A stretch of 64,000 nt of DNA from assembly GCF_007859075.1 (NCBI RefSeq), contig NZ_VOAK01000023.1, forward strand, positions 124,001-188,000, read 5' to 3'. The DNA is from Gemmobacter aquaticus (GTDB lineage: Bacteria > Pseudomonadota > Alphaproteobacteria > Rhodobacterales > Rhodobacteraceae). The notes under the pieces were generated by a model that had not been told where the DNA came from, did no database searches, and saw only the letters and a list, made by a program, of their open reading frames with translations. Below, one piece after another: positions 26,457 through 36,008 of the stretch. The position numbers were made by a program, and so were the translations under genes. Within the stretch, counting starts at the first letter, position 1; every line of letters starts with the position of its first letter.

Positions 26457-28262
26457 GTGAGCGACATCTGGACCGTCTTCGCCATTGTTGGCGCCATTAT
26501 CGTCCTCTTCATCTGGGACCGAATTCCGGTTATCGCCGTCTGCGTCGGCGCATCACTTGCCATGTGGGCGACAGGCATCCTGACCCTCAATCAGGCTTTT
26601 CAGGGATTTGGCGACCCTTCCGTCATCTTCATTGCCTCGCTTTTCATCGTATCGGCGGGGCTTGAGGTATCGGGCGTTACGGCTTGGGCGGGGCAGATCC
26701 TGATCAAGCAGGCGGGTGAAAGCCGCATACGTCTGATCGTGCTCATGATGGGGTTTGTCGGCGTTCTGGCCGCGCTGATCAGCGTGAATGGAGCGGTGGC
26801 AGCCCTTTTGCCGGTGGTCATCGTCATGGCGATCCGGCTGGGCCGCGCGCCGTCGCAACTCTTGATGCCGCTCGTTTTTGGCGCCCACGCGGGGTCTAAA
26901 CTGATGACGACGGGCAGCCCGGTGAACGTGCTGGTGGTCGAGGCGTCTGAAAACGCGGGCGGCGGTGGCTTTGGCTACTTCGAATTCGCCCTCGTCGGCA
27001 TTCCTCTGGTTCTGGGCGGCATCGCGATTGTCGTGTTCTTCGGCGAGAAGCTTTTGCCTTTCCGCACAAGCGAGTCCCTCCCCCCCGATCTCAGCCGCCA
27101 CGCGATGACACTGGTCGAGCAATATCGGCTGTCAAACGACGTGCACCAACTGCGTGTGCGCGAAGGCTCGCCGCTGATCGGTGCCCCGCGCGAAGATCTG
27201 GGCAATCTGCCGGTTGAGGGCCTGCAGTTCGTGACGCTGAAGGATTCCGAGGGCCGACCGATCCGCGCCAATACCGTGTCGGAGGGCGACATCGTCGTAC
27301 TGAAGGGGCCGGCCGAAGCGGCAGCAGCGCTGGTGCATGACATGGGCCTCGCCTTCCGCGATGACCTGCCCGAAGGTGGGGTTCGCGATCAGCTGTTCAA
27401 CCGCGATTCCGGTCTGGCCGAGGTGCTGGTTCCGCCGCGTTCGCCCCTGATCGGGCAGCGTTTCTTCCCGGGCATGGTGACAGAAAGCGGCGACCTTATC
27501 GTGCTGGCCATCCAGCGGCAGGGAGCAGACCTTGCGCCGGGTGCCCCGCTTGCTGCGGGCGACACCATGCTGCTGCAAGGCACCTGGAATGCGCTCGACA
27601 ACCGTCTCCACCCGGCAGAGGTGCTGGTCGTGAACTCTCCTGATCTGGTACGGCGGCAGGCCGTCCCGATGGGTCCGGGCGCGCAAATCGTTCTGGTTGC
27701 GCTAGGCGTCATGGTGTTCTTGCTGGCCACCGGGCTCGTTCCGCCCTCGGTTGCCGGGCTGATCGCCGCCGGCATCATCCTGATTTCTGGCGTTCTGTCG
27801 GTCGATGGGGTCTATCGCGCGATCAACTGGACGACCGTGATCCTTGTCGGTGCCCTGACGCCGCTCTCTGTTGCCATGCAAGAGACGGGGGCCGCAAAGC
27901 TGCTGGCCGAAGGATTGATCGCCATCGTCGGTGACTACGGGCCATACGCGCTGCTGGCCGGGCTTTTCGTCTTTTCGGCGATCATGGGTCAGGTGATCTC
28001 GAACACCGCCACATCGCTGATCGTCATTCCGATCTCGATCGTCGCGGCCGAACAGATGGGTATCTCGGTCCAGCCGGTGCTGATGAGCGTGGGCGTCGCC
28101 TGTGCCGCCGCGTTCCTGACGCCGGTCGCTACGCCCACCAACCTGATGGTGATGGAACCCGGCGCCTACAAGTTCGGCGACTACTGGAAGCTCGGGCTGC
28201 CGATGATGATCTGGTTCTTCATCATCTCGGTTTTCCTGGTCCCGCAGATCTGGTCCTTCTGA
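26457..28262 (+). CDS. SLC13/CitT-type permease with two central RCK_C domains
   Basis: A 601-residue protein starting at GTG 26457, 6 bases after TGAGGAG; no ATG fits as well. The membrane halves flank a soluble centre. The N-terminal half has SASLFIVSAGLEVSG-like and NGAVAALLPVVIVMA segments and the GSKLMTTGSPVNVLV substrate loop; the C-terminal half has SNTATSLIVIPISIVAAEQMG and FLTPVATPTNLMVMEPG, matching the paired SNT/TxP motifs of sodium-coupled anion carriers. Residues about 205-390 contain two RCK_C-like ligand domains (VREGSPLIGAP ... EGDIVVLKGP and VPPRSPLIGQRFFPG ... AGDTMLLQG). Anionic substrates such as dicarboxylates or sulfate are typical. It probably forms an operon with the M20 peptidase 69 bases downstream. 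Confidence 0.85.
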   Translation: MSDIWTVFAIVGAIIVLFIWDRIPVIAVCVGASLAMWATGILTLNQAFQGFGDPSVIFIASLFIVSAGLEVSGVTAWAGQILIKQAGESRIRLIVLMMGFVGVLAALISVNGAVAALLPVVIVMAIRLGRAPSQLLMPLVFGAHAGSKLMTTGSPVNVLVVEASENAGGGGFGYFEFALVGIPLVLGGIAIVVFFGEKLLPFRTSESLPPDLSRHAMTLVEQYRLSNDVHQLRVREGSPLIGAPREDLGNLPVEGLQFVTLKDSEGRPIRANTVSEGDIVVLKGPAEAAAALVHDMGLAFRDDLPEGGVRDQLFNRDSGLAEVLVPPRSPLIGQRFFPGMVTESGDLIVLAIQRQGADLAPGAPLAAGDTMLLQGTWNALDNRLHPAEVLVVNSPDLVRRQAVPMGPGAQIVLVALGVMVFLLATGLVPPSVAGLIAAGIILISGVLSVDGVYRAINWTTVILVGALTPLSVAMQETGAAKLLAEGLIAIVGDYGPYALLAGLFVFSAIMGQVISNTATSLIVIPISIVAAEQMGISVQPVLMSVGVACAAAFLTPVATPTNLMVMEPGAYKFGDYWKLGLPMMIWFFIISVFLVPQIWSF

Positions 28263-28331
28263 CGTCCGGCGGACGTTTGCCCCCATCCCGGCCGACAGGC
28301 CCCCGGCTTTGACACAAAGAAAGGTTTTCCG

Positions 28332-29708
28332 ATGTCCGATCTCGACAAGGTCCTTGCCCATATCGACGCAGATTTCGACAATGCGCTGGATCGGCTGTTC
28401 CAGACTGTGCGTCTGAAATCCATCTCGACCGACCCGGCCTATGCAGCCGAAACCCGCGCTTGCGCCGAATGGCATTCCAAAGACCTCGAAACCATCGGCT
28501 TTGCCTCCGAGGTGCGCGACACGCCCGGCCATCCGATCGTTCTGGCCAAGAACCATGAGGCTGAAGGCACCAAGGTGCTGTTCTATGGGCATTACGACGT
28601 GCAGCCCGCCGATCCGCTGGAACTGTGGGAAGGCGACCCCTTCGAGCCGAAGATTGCCACCCTGCCCGATGGCAGCAAGGAAATCCGCGGGCGTGGGGCG
28701 TCTGACGACAAGGGCCAGATGATGACCTTCATCGAGGCGTGCCGCGCGTGGAAGGCTGTGACCGGCAAGCTGCCGATCCCGATCACCATCCTGCTTGAGG
28801 GTGAGGAAGAGTCGGGTGGGGCGAACCTGCCGGGCTTCCTCGATGCGGCCCGCGACGAGTTGGGCGCTGATGTTGCCATGATCTGCGACACCAACATGTG
28901 GGACAAGGAGACGCCCGCGATCACCACCAGCCTGCGCGGGCTCTGCGCCGAAGAGATCTTCATCCACGGCGCCGACCGCGACCTCCATTCCGGCTTCTAC
29001 GGATCGGCCGCGGCGAACCCGAACCACATCCTTGCCCGCATCATCGCTGACCTGCGTGACGCCGATGGCCGCATCCAGATCCCTGGTTTCTATGAAGGCG
29101 TGCCGGAGCCCTCGCCCGAGTTGCTTGCCGGCTGGGAAAAGCTCGATTTCTCGGAGGCCGCGTTCCTGGGCGAGGTTGGTCTTTCGATCCCGGCTGGTGA
29201 AAAGGGGCGCAGCGTGCTGGAGCAGACCTGGTCGCGCCCGACCTGTGAAGTGAACGGCATGCATGGCGGCTACATCGGTGACGGGTTCAAGACCGTGATC
29301 CCGGCAGTGGCCTCGGCCAAGATCAGCTTCCGGCTGGTGTTCGATCAGGACCCCCACAAGATCCGTGCGGCCTTCCGCGAATTCGTGAAGGCCCGAGTGC
29401 CCGCAGATTGCCGGGTGGAGTTCAAGGAGTTCGGCTCGGGCCGCGCCGTCGCCTTCGAGGTCAGCGCCCCGGCCTTCCAGCGCACACAGCAGGGGATGTC
29501 GGACGAATGGGGCAAGGAGGCCGCCTTTGTCGGGGGTGGCGGGTCGATCCCCGTTACCACGATGATCAAGGAAAAGCTGGGAATGGACGTCGTCATGGCG
29601 GGCTTTGGCCTCTCGGATGACCGCATCCACAGCCCGAACGAGAAATACAGCCTGACCAGCTTCCACAAGGGCATCCGCTCTTGGGCGCGGGTGCTGGCGG
29701 CACTCTGA
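28332..29708 (+). CDS. M20 family metallopeptidase (dipeptidase-like)
   Basis: A 458-residue zinc peptidase of the ArgE/DapE/carnosinase type. Metal ligands are visible in order: FYGHYDVQPADP (His), RGASDDKGQMM (bridging Asp), LLEGEEESGGAN (catalytic Glu and ligand Glu), MICDTNMWD (Asp), and GFGLSDDRIHSPNEK near the C-terminus (His). The dimerisation lid domain occupies about 200-340 with AADRDLHSGFYG-like sequence. AAAGAAAGG precedes the ATG at 28332. It hydrolyses dipeptides or N-acyl amino acids in the cytosol. Position next to a permease and an AbgT protein suggests that imported peptide-like compounds are the substrate. Confidence 0.88.
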   Translation: MSDLDKVLAHIDADFDNALDRLFQTVRLKSISTDPAYAAETRACAEWHSKDLETIGFASEVRDTPGHPIVLAKNHEAEGTKVLFYGHYDVQPADPLELWEGDPFEPKIATLPDGSKEIRGRGASDDKGQMMTFIEACRAWKAVTGKLPIPITILLEGEEESGGANLPGFLDAARDELGADVAMICDTNMWDKETPAITTSLRGLCAEEIFIHGADRDLHSGFYGSAAANPNHILARIIADLRDADGRIQIPGFYEGVPEPSPELLAGWEKLDFSEAAFLGEVGLSIPAGEKGRSVLEQTWSRPTCEVNGMHGGYIGDGFKTVIPAVASAKISFRLVFDQDPHKIRAAFREFVKARVPADCRVEFKEFGSGRAVAFEVSAPAFQRTQQGMSDEWGKEAAFVGGGGSIPVTTMIKEKLGMDVVMAGFGLSDDRIHSPNEKYSLTSFHKGIRSWARVLAAL

Positions 29709-29716
29709 TCACGCCC

Positions 29717-31426
29717 GTGTCGGGACCTGCACCGCATCCCGATCTCGACCGTCACTTCGGCCCGTTAACGCGGGCCGAAGCCGCTGTAGTGGCGAATATC
29801 GGCGTCGGGCTGCTGGACCGTCTGGGCACATCCCCCGCGACCGGCGAAGACCAACCCGATCTGAACGTGCGGGCAGAACTGATCCGCTATCTTCTGCTGG
29901 GCGGGCCGGATGTGCCGCGCATGCACGAAAAGGGCATCCGGCTGTCAGGCGTACGGATCACCGGGACGCTCGATCTGGAAGGTTGCCGTATCCCCCATGA
30001 CATCGGCCTGCTGGACTGCTGGTTCGAAATGACGCCGATCCTGCGCTCGGCAGTCATAGATACGCTGTCGCTGGATGGATCGACCCTGCCGGGGCTGGCC
30101 GCCGACCGGCTGGATGCGCGGGGCGATCTCTTGATGCGGGCAGCGCGGATCACCGGGCCGGTGGTTCTGCGCGGCGCGCGCATCGGCGGCGATCTGATCA
30201 TGGACGGCGCCGAGCTTGACCATCCCGATGACCGCGCCCTGAATGCCGAGCGTCTGTCGGTACGCGGCAGCGCGCTTTTTCGCGGCACCCGCATGCGCGG
30301 CACGCTGGCACTGCCCGGCGCACGCATTGGCGACGATCTTGATCTGTTCGCCGCACATATCGACCGTGCTGATGCAGTGGCGGTAGATGCGGGCGGGGTG
30401 CAGATCAACGGTGATCTTGTTCTGCGCCGCTGCGAGGTGCGGGGCCGGGTCGAGTTGGTGGGCGCGCATGTTCCAGGCGATGCCGATTTTTCGGGGGCGA
30501 TCATCACCGCGCCGGGCGAAATTGCCCTGAACCTGAACCGGGCCGAGGTGGCGGGCGCCTTCTTCCTGCGGCATGAAGCGAGGATCGATGGCGCACTTAG
30601 CCTGAATGGCGCGACGCTCGGCTCGATCGTGGATGATGCGGCAAGCTGGCCCGCCCCCGGCGACCTTCTTCTGAACCGCTGCCGCTATGGCGGGTTTCTG
30701 GCCGCACCGGTTGGCGCGGAAGAGCGGCTCGACTGGCTGTCGCGGCAAGATCCAACCCGGTGGGGCGATGACGATTTCTGGCCGCAGCCCTACGAGCATC
30801 TGGCCCGCGTATTGGGCGAAATGGGTCATCAGGATGACAAGCGTACGGTACTGATCGAGAAGGAGCGTCGTCAGCGCCGCATCCGGATCAGCCGGGCGCG
30901 CAGCTGGACCCGCAAGGTCTTTCTGTGGTTCAGCGATCGCCTGCTGTGGCTCACCACGGCTTATGGACGCCGCCCTCTGGTTGCGGTCATCTGGATCGTA
31001 TTCTTCTGGCTGGCGGGGGGCGTGCTGTTCGCGGCACTTGAGCGCAACGACAATATCCGGCCCAACGTCATGGTGGTGCTGCGCTCACCTGAATGGGTGC
31101 TCTGTGGTGCAACGCAGGGCGAAACCGTGACGCTTCCGTCGCTCGGGCTTGATCGCGCCGGATTGGCGGCAGAGGGCCAGTCGCAACTGGATTGCTGGAG
31201 CGCCCAGCCCGAGGCCGCAGCCTTCCCCAAGTTCAGCGCGCTGATGCTGTCGGCTGACATGATCTTTCCGGGCCTTGGCAGCGGGCAAAAGGACTACTGG
31301 TCACCCGATACGCGCAGCCTGCAGGGATACCTTGGCAAGATCTACGCCTATTTCCAGACCATCGCCGGGCTGGCCCTGGGCTTGCTGGCAGTTGCGGGGT
31401 TCTCGGGGATCGTGCGGTCGGATTGA
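29717..31426 (+). CDS. Membrane-anchored beta-helix-like protein, unknown function
   Basis: A 569-residue protein if the GTG at 29717 is the start; this is 8 bases after the peptidase stop and the true start could be a little further in. Residues about 60-340 are a repetitive left- or right-handed helix type array with recurring GxLxLxGxxI/GxDLxLxGAxI units (e.g. VRITGTLDLEGCRI, ARIGGDLIMDGAEL, ARIGDDLDLFAAHI). A basic linker follows (ERRQRRIRISRARSWTRK), then a membrane segment PLVAVIWIVFFWLAGGVLFAAL, a loop with two cysteines, FSALMLSADMIFPGLGSGQKDYW, and a second segment FQTIAGLALGLLAVAGFSGIV. Relatives are sometimes labelled membrane-associated oxidoreductase or pentapeptide-like, but no cofactor motif is visible. 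The C-terminal two-segment module resembles a small pore or anchor. Confidence 0.65.
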   Translation: MSGPAPHPDLDRHFGPLTRAEAAVVANIGVGLLDRLGTSPATGEDQPDLNVRAELIRYLLLGGPDVPRMHEKGIRLSGVRITGTLDLEGCRIPHDIGLLDCWFEMTPILRSAVIDTLSLDGSTLPGLAADRLDARGDLLMRAARITGPVVLRGARIGGDLIMDGAELDHPDDRALNAERLSVRGSALFRGTRMRGTLALPGARIGDDLDLFAAHIDRADAVAVDAGGVQINGDLVLRRCEVRGRVELVGAHVPGDADFSGAIITAPGEIALNLNRAEVAGAFFLRHEARIDGALSLNGATLGSIVDDAASWPAPGDLLLNRCRYGGFLAAPVGAEERLDWLSRQDPTRWGDDDFWPQPYEHLARVLGEMGHQDDKRTVLIEKERRQRRIRISRARSWTRKVFLWFSDRLLWLTTAYGRRPLVAVIWIVFFWLAGGVLFAALERNDNIRPNVMVVLRSPEWVLCGATQGETVTLPSLGLDRAGLAAEGQSQLDCWSAQPEAAAFPKFSALMLSADMIFPGLGSGQKDYWSPDTRSLQGYLGKIYAYFQTIAGLALGLLAVAGFSGIVRSD

Positions 31427-31445
31427 CGGGTTCTTGTCTGTAAGA

Positions 31446-31495
31446 GGCCGGCATGGGCATTTGCACCCGGCCCGCGTTTCTGGCATATGCCGGCC
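31446..31495 (+). other. Inverted repeat in gap before ttcA
   Basis: GGCCGGCAT (31446-31454) and ATGCCGGCC (31487-31495) are perfect 9-bp arms with a 32-nt spacer, in the 119-base gap between the beta-helix gene and ttcA. It could be a weak terminator or a protein-binding site. Confidence 0.3.
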
Positions 31496-31545
31496 ATCCC
31501 GCATTGACCAATCAGCGCCCTGACCGGCGCGACTAGGGGGCCTTC

Positions 31546-32457
31546 ATGGCTGACGATCTGCATCTGTCCGATGACCTGCCGTCCGATCTTGCGGGCGACG
31601 ACATTCATCCGTTGTTCCATGGCGCCCCCACCTCGACCGAGTTCCGCAAGCTGCGCAAACGGCTGGTGCGCGAGGCCCGCGAGGCGATCGAGCACTACGG
31701 CATGATCGAACGCGGAGCCCGCTGGCTGGTCTGCCTGTCGGGCGGCAAGGACAGCTACACCCTGCTGGCCGTCCTGCATGAACTGCAGTGGCGCGGCCTG
31801 CTGCCGGTCGAGCTTCTGGCCTGCAACCTCGATCAGGGGCAGCCCAACTTCCCGGCCACCGTCCTGCCCGAGTTTCTGAAGCGCATGGGGGTGCCGCACC
31901 GGATCGAATATCAGGACACCTATTCGGTCGTCATGGACAAGATCGGCCCCGGCAAGACGATGTGCAGCCTGTGCTCCCGTCTGCGTCGCGGCAACCTCTA
32001 TCGTATCGCACGCGAAGAGGGGTGCTCGGCCGTGGTGCTGGGCCACCATCGCGACGACATTCTGGAAACCTTCTTCATGAACCTCTTTCACGGCGGGCGG
32101 CTGGCGACGATGCCACCAAAGCTGCTGAACGAGGATGGCGATCTGTTCGTCTATCGCCCCCTTGCCTTTGTGGCCGAGGCCGATTGTGATCGCTTTGCCC
32201 GCGCCATGAACTATCCGATCATTCCGTGCGACCTGTGCGGCAGCCAGGAGGGCCTGCAGCGCCAGCAGGTGAAGCAGCTTCTGGATGGTTGGGAAGCGCG
32301 CAGCCCTGGCCGGCGTCAGGTCATGTTCCGCGCGCTGATGAACGTGCGGCCATCTCACCTGCTCGACCCCGGCATCTTCGACTTTGCGGGCCTGATGCGG
32401 GCGGCCGGGCCAACCAGCGCCGAAGAGGTGCCGCCGCAACTGCGTCTGCCTGACTGA
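31546..32457 (+). CDS. ttcA: tRNA 2-thiocytidine(32) synthetase
   Basis: A 303-residue PP-loop ATPase that thiolates cytidine 32 of certain tRNAs. The PP-loop is SGGKDS at residues 65-70, and the [4Fe-4S] region has [12 protein letters not shown] (C140, C143) and PCDLCGSQ (C228), matching the three-cysteine set of E. coli Ttc[21 protein letters not shown] between them is characteristic of the family. Length is typical. It is a single gene with its own 119-base upstream gap. Confidence 0.94.
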   Translation: MADDLHLSDDLPSDLAGDDIHPLFHGAPTSTEFRKLRKRLVREAREAIEHYGMIERGARWLVCLSGGKDSYTLLAVLHELQWRGLLPVELLACNLDQGQPNFPATVLPEFLKRMGVPHRIEYQDTYSVVMDKIGPGKTMCSLCSRLRRGNLYRIAREEGCSAVVLGHHRDDILETFFMNLFHGGRLATMPPKLLNEDGDLFVYRPLAFVAEADCDRFARAMNYPIIPCDLCGSQEGLQRQQVKQLLDGWEARSPGRRQVMFRALMNVRPSHLLDPGIFDFAGLMRAAGPTSAEEVPPQLRLPD

Positions 32458-32764
32458 GGACGGGCAAGGGGACGCGCACCATCGCCGCGAATCCCCGGCG
32501 GCGCAGGCGAACTGATGCCGGCAGACGGGCGGAACAGCCCCGATGCGTTGGCGGCCAGCCGCAGCATGCGCGTGGCTGAACGCGGCGGAAGAATCAAAAA
32601 ATCTTGCGGAACCGCAGGCAAGCCGTCAGGCGGGCGGCGAAACCGCTTGACCTTTCGCCCCCCCTTCTGTTGAACCACCGCAGACTTGCGGGGCGCCCGA
32701 CTGGTGCGCGCCCGATTTCCCATGCAGGCGGCTGTCCCCGGCCGATCAGATGTCGAGGATCGGA
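32458..32764. other. Intergenic region ttcA-yidC
   Basis: This 307-base gap contains no gene I can support; rnpA, rpmH and yidD, which often precede yidC, are absent. A TTGACC at 32647-32652 is the only strong -35-like hexamer and has no good -10 partner at the right distance. Confidence 0.35.
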
Positions 32765-34615
32765 ATGAACGATCAAAACAACAAGAACCTTTTCCTTGCG
32801 ATTGCGCTCAGTTTCCTCGTGATTCTGGGGTGGAGCTGGTTCTTCCCGCCGCCCGAGCCGGTGGTCGACCCCAACGCCCAGACTGCCGCGCAGACAGCGG
32901 CACCGGCAACTCCGGCCCCCGCCCCCTCGGCCGAGGCGGTTGCTCCGGTCCCGACCGCGGCGCGTCTGGATATCGACACGCCAGAGATCGAAGGCTCGAT
33001 CTCGCTTCTGGGCGGACGCATCGACGATCTGTCGCTGAAAAGCTATCGGGTCAGCCTTGATCCCGGTGCCGAGATCGTGCGTCTGCTGTCGCCGGTCGGT
33101 GAGCCCCATTCCTACTACGCGCTCTACGGCTGGGTGCCCGGCGGCGCGCTGGAGTTCGCCGATGTCCCCGGCGCCTCGACCGAATGGACGCTTGTTGAGG
33201 GCGATACGCTCGCGCCCGGCAAGCCGGTCAAGATGCAGTGGCAGAACACCAAGGGCCTGACCTTCACCCGCACTATCGCCATCGACGAGAATTTCATGTT
33301 CGAGGTGAAGGACAGCGTGCAGAACAGCGGCACCGAGGCCGCCACCCTGCAGCCCTATGGCGTGGTCGCCCGCCACGGCAAGCCCGCCGATCTGCAGAAC
33401 TTCTTCGTGCTGCACGAAGGCGTTGTGGGCCGCGTTGATGGCCGCCTGATGGAGATCAAGTACGACGACGTCATGGGCCTGCCGATGGTCGAGCGCGAAG
33501 GAACGCAGGCCGAGGTCAGCGAAGCCACGACCGATGGCTGGCTTGGCTTTACCGACAAGTACTGGATGACCGTGCTGGTGCCCGAGCAGGGCAAGCCTTT
33601 CACTTCGGTTGTGCGCTACACTGCGGCCACCGATACGTTCCAGACCGAAACCCGCCTGCAGACCGTCTCGGTCGCGCCCGGCGCTTCGGTCGAGGTCAGC
33701 TCGCGGCTGTTTGCGGGTGCCAAGGAATGGGAAACCATCCGCCACTACCAGAACGACCCTTCGTTCCTCGAGCGCCTGTTCGGTGCAGAGGTCGATGCCG
33801 AGCGCCCGCAGATTGCAGGCTTCATCGACTCGATCGACTGGGGTTGGTTCTTCTTCCTGACGAAGCCCATCTTCGCGCTTCTGCACTGGCTGCACGCCCT
33901 GATTGGCAACATGGGCCTCGCGATCATCGCGCTGACCTTCGTGCTGAAGCTGATTGTGCTTCCGCTGGCCTACAAATCCTACGTCTCGATGGCGCGGATG
34001 AAGGAACTGCAACCCGAGATGGAGGCCCTGAAAGAGCGCGCAGGCGACGACAAGGCCAAAATGCAGAAAGAGATGATGCAGCTTTACAAGGACCGCAAGG
34101 TCAACCCGGCTGCCGGCTGTCTGCCCATCCTGATCCAGATCCCGATCTTCTTCTCGCTCTACAAGGTGATCTTCGTCACGCTGGAACTGCGTCATGCACC
34201 GTTCTTCGGATGGCTGCGCGACCTCTCGGCGCCTGATCCGTCATCGCTGTTCAACCTGTTCGGGGCCTTGCCCTGGGCCGCGCCCGAGACCGGCTCGCTG
34301 ATGGCCACCATCTTCATCGGCATCCTGCCGATCCTGCTGGGTATCTCGATGTGGCTGCAGCAGAAGCTGAACCCGGCGCCTGCCGATCCGGCGCAGGCGA
34401 TGATCTTTGCCTGGATGCCCTGGGTCTTCATGTTCATGCTGGGCAGCTTCGCAAGCGGGCTGGTGCTCTACTGGATCACCAACAACCTGATCACCTTCAG
34501 CCAGCAATATGCGATCATGCGAAGCCATGGTCACCGGCCGGACCTGTTTGGCAACATCAAGTCCAGCTTCCGGCGCAAGGCCAAACCCGCCGAGGCCACG
34601 AAAGGCAAGAAATGA
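32765..34615 (+). CDS. yidC: Membrane protein insertase YidC
   Basis: A 616-residue Oxa1/YidC-type insertase of the long Gram-negative form. MNDQNNKNLFLAIALSFLVI is the N-terminal anchor, a proline/alanine-rich linker follows, then the periplasmic beta-supersandwich (about 75-345). The conserved insertase core begins at about 370: ALIGNMGLAIIALTFVLKLIVLPL, MKELQPEMEALKERAGDDK (coiled hairpin C1, charged), NPAAGCLPILIQIPIFFSLYKV, and PWVFMFMLGSFASGLVLYWITNN. It inserts and folds inner-membrane proteins with or without SecYEG. Its stop overlaps the next start by 4 bases, opening a chain of coupled genes. Confidence 0.96.
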   Translation: MNDQNNKNLFLAIALSFLVILGWSWFFPPPEPVVDPNAQTAAQTAAPATPAPAPSAEAVAPVPTAARLDIDTPEIEGSISLLGGRIDDLSLKSYRVSLDPGAEIVRLLSPVGEPHSYYALYGWVPGGALEFADVPGASTEWTLVEGDTLAPGKPVKMQWQNTKGLTFTRTIAIDENFMFEVKDSVQNSGTEAATLQPYGVVARHGKPADLQNFFVLHEGVVGRVDGRLMEIKYDDVMGLPMVEREGTQAEVSEATTDGWLGFTDKYWMTVLVPEQGKPFTSVVRYTAATDTFQTETRLQTVSVAPGASVEVSSRLFAGAKEWETIRHYQNDPSFLERLFGAEVDAERPQIAGFIDSIDWGWFFFLTKPIFALLHWLHALIGNMGLAIIALTFVLKLIVLPLAYKSYVSMARMKELQPEMEALKERAGDDKAKMQKEMMQLYKDRKVNPAAGCLPILIQIPIFFSLYKVIFVTLELRHAPFFGWLRDLSAPDPSSLFNLFGALPWAAPETGSLMATIFIGILPILLGISMWLQQKLNPAPADPAQAMIFAWMPWVFMFMLGSFASGLVLYWITNNLITFSQQYAIMRSHGHRPDLFGNIKSSFRRKAKPAEATKGKK

Positions 34616-35358
34616 CAGGACGGCTAGCCAATATCTGCCGCCATCCGATCAAAGGCCACGGACGCGAGGAACTCGCGTCCGTTCGCCTTTTGGCCGGAGA
34701 GGGTTTGCCGTGGGACCGTTTCTGGGCGGTCGCGCATGAGGCGGCGAAGTTGCGGGACGGCTGGAGCCCCTGCGCCAACTTTGCGCGCGGGGCCAAAGCG
34801 CCGCAGTTGATGGCGATCACCTGCGCGCTGGACGAAGAGGCACGCAGCGTCACCCTGCGCCATCCTGAGCGTGGCGAGATCACAATCCAGCCCGATGCAA
34901 CCGAGGACCTGCCCGCATTTCTCGACTGGGTCGGCCCGCTGAACCCACCCGAACGCGCGCAACCCACCCGGATCGTCAGCGCGGGCGTTGCCATGACCGA
35001 CAGCGCCTTTCCCTCGATCTCGATCGTGAACCTTGCCTCGCTGGCCGAACTTTCGGCCCATGTGGGCATCCCGCTTTCGGCCCATCGCTTCCGCGCCAAC
35101 CTTTGGGTCGAAGGCTGGAAGCCATGGCAGGAATGGGAGATGATCGGCCGCAGGCTGCACATCGGCGATACCGTCCTTGAAGTGCGTGAACGCATCACCC
35201 GCTGCAATGCCACCAAGGTTGATCTGGAAAGCGGCATCCCGAACGCCGACACCCTGGGTACGCTTGAGGTGCATTACGGGCACCGTGACTTTGGGGTTTA
35301 CGCCACAGTGGTCCAGGGCGGTAAGATCGCGCTGGATCAGGAGATCGTACTGCAATGA
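34612..35358 (+). CDS. MOSC domain protein (mARC-like molybdenum cofactor sulfur-carrier type)
   Basis: A 248-residue protein with a MOSC_N beta-barrel start (ICRHPIKGHGREELASVRLL, GLPWDRFWAV) and a MOSC domain (about 130-248) containing RFRANLWVEGWKPWQE and ERITRCNATKVDLESG. Cys198 in that last stretch aligns with the molybdenum-coordinating cysteine of mARC/YcbX enzymes. It may reduce N-hydroxylated compounds or act on sulfurated cofactor; a separate electron donor would be needed. The ATG overlaps the yidC stop (ATGA), and the same 4-base overlap joins it to engB. The function link with its neighbours is not clear. Confidence 0.85.
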   Translation: MTGRLANICRHPIKGHGREELASVRLLAGEGLPWDRFWAVAHEAAKLRDGWSPCANFARGAKAPQLMAITCALDEEARSVTLRHPERGEITIQPDATEDLPAFLDWVGPLNPPERAQPTRIVSAGVAMTDSAFPSISIVNLASLAELSAHVGIPLSAHRFRANLWVEGWKPWQEWEMIGRRLHIGDTVLEVRERITRCNATKVDLESGIPNADTLGTLEVHYGHRDFGVYATVVQGGKIALDQEIVLQ

Positions 35359-36008
35359 CCACCCTGCCCTTCCCCCTTTCCGAAGAGCCAGACGACTTTG
35401 CGCGTGAGCGCGGGCGCCTGCTGTTTGCTGGCCCCGTCGATTTCGTGAAAGGCGTGGTCGCGATGTCCGGCCTGCCGCCGGCGGACCGGATCGAGGTCTG
35501 CTTTGCCGGTCGCTCGAACGTCGGCAAGTCCAGCCTGATCAACGCCCTGACAGGTCGCAAGAACCTCGCCCGGGCCTCGAACACCCCCGGTCGGACGCAG
35601 GAAATCAACTATTTCGGGCTGGGTGAGCGCAGCTATCTGGTTGACCTGCCCGGCTATGGCTATGCCGAGGCGCCCGTCGCCACGGTGCAGAAATGGCAGG
35701 CCTTGCTGAAGCAATACCTGCAGGGCCGTCAGACCCTGCGCCGGGCTTTTGTGCTGATCGACAGCCGACACGGCGTGATGAAGGTCGATGATGAGATCAT
35801 GACCCTGCTCGACCGCTCGGCCGTCACCTTTCAGGTGGTGATGACGAAGATGGACAAGCTCTCGCGCCCCGAGCGGGAAAAGAACCTCGACCAAGTTCGT
35901 GCGGCCCTGTCCAAGCACCCGGCCGCCTATCCCGAGATCGTCATGACCAGTTCTGAAAAGGGCGACGGGATCGCGACTTTGCGCGCCATCATCGCGGGGC
36001 TGGAATGA
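35355..36008 (+). CDS. engB: Ribosome biogenesis GTPase EngB (YsxC/YihA)
   Basis: A 217-residue TrmE-Era-EngA-like GTPase. G1 is GRSNVGKSS at 52-60, G3 DLPGYGYAE, G4 TKMDK and G5 near TSSEKGDG; ASNTPGRTQEINYF is the switch I region. EngB is usually essential and acts in late 50S assembly. In alphaproteobacteria it commonly lies behind yidC, as here. It overlaps both neighbours by 4 bases. Confidence 0.95.
   Translation: MTTLPFPLSEEPDDFARERGRLLFAGPVDFVKGVVAMSGLPPADRIEVCFAGRSNVGKSSLINALTGRKNLARASNTPGRTQEINYFGLGERSYLVDLPGYGYAEAPVATVQKWQALLKQYLQGRQTLRRAFVLIDSRHGVMKVDDEIMTLLDRSAVTFQVVMTKMDKLSRPEREKNLDQVRAALSKHPAAYPEIVMTSSEKGDGIATLRAIIAGLE

Noticed and set aside
32458-32764. rnpA, rpmH or yidD upstream of yidC
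   Set aside because: No frame in the gap encodes the expected basic or membrane-proximal sequences.
34351-34611. Longer start for the MOSC protein within yidC
   Set aside because: The frame extends upstream but overlaps yidC by hundreds of bases; the ATG at 34612 begins the family N-terminus and couples by ATGA.
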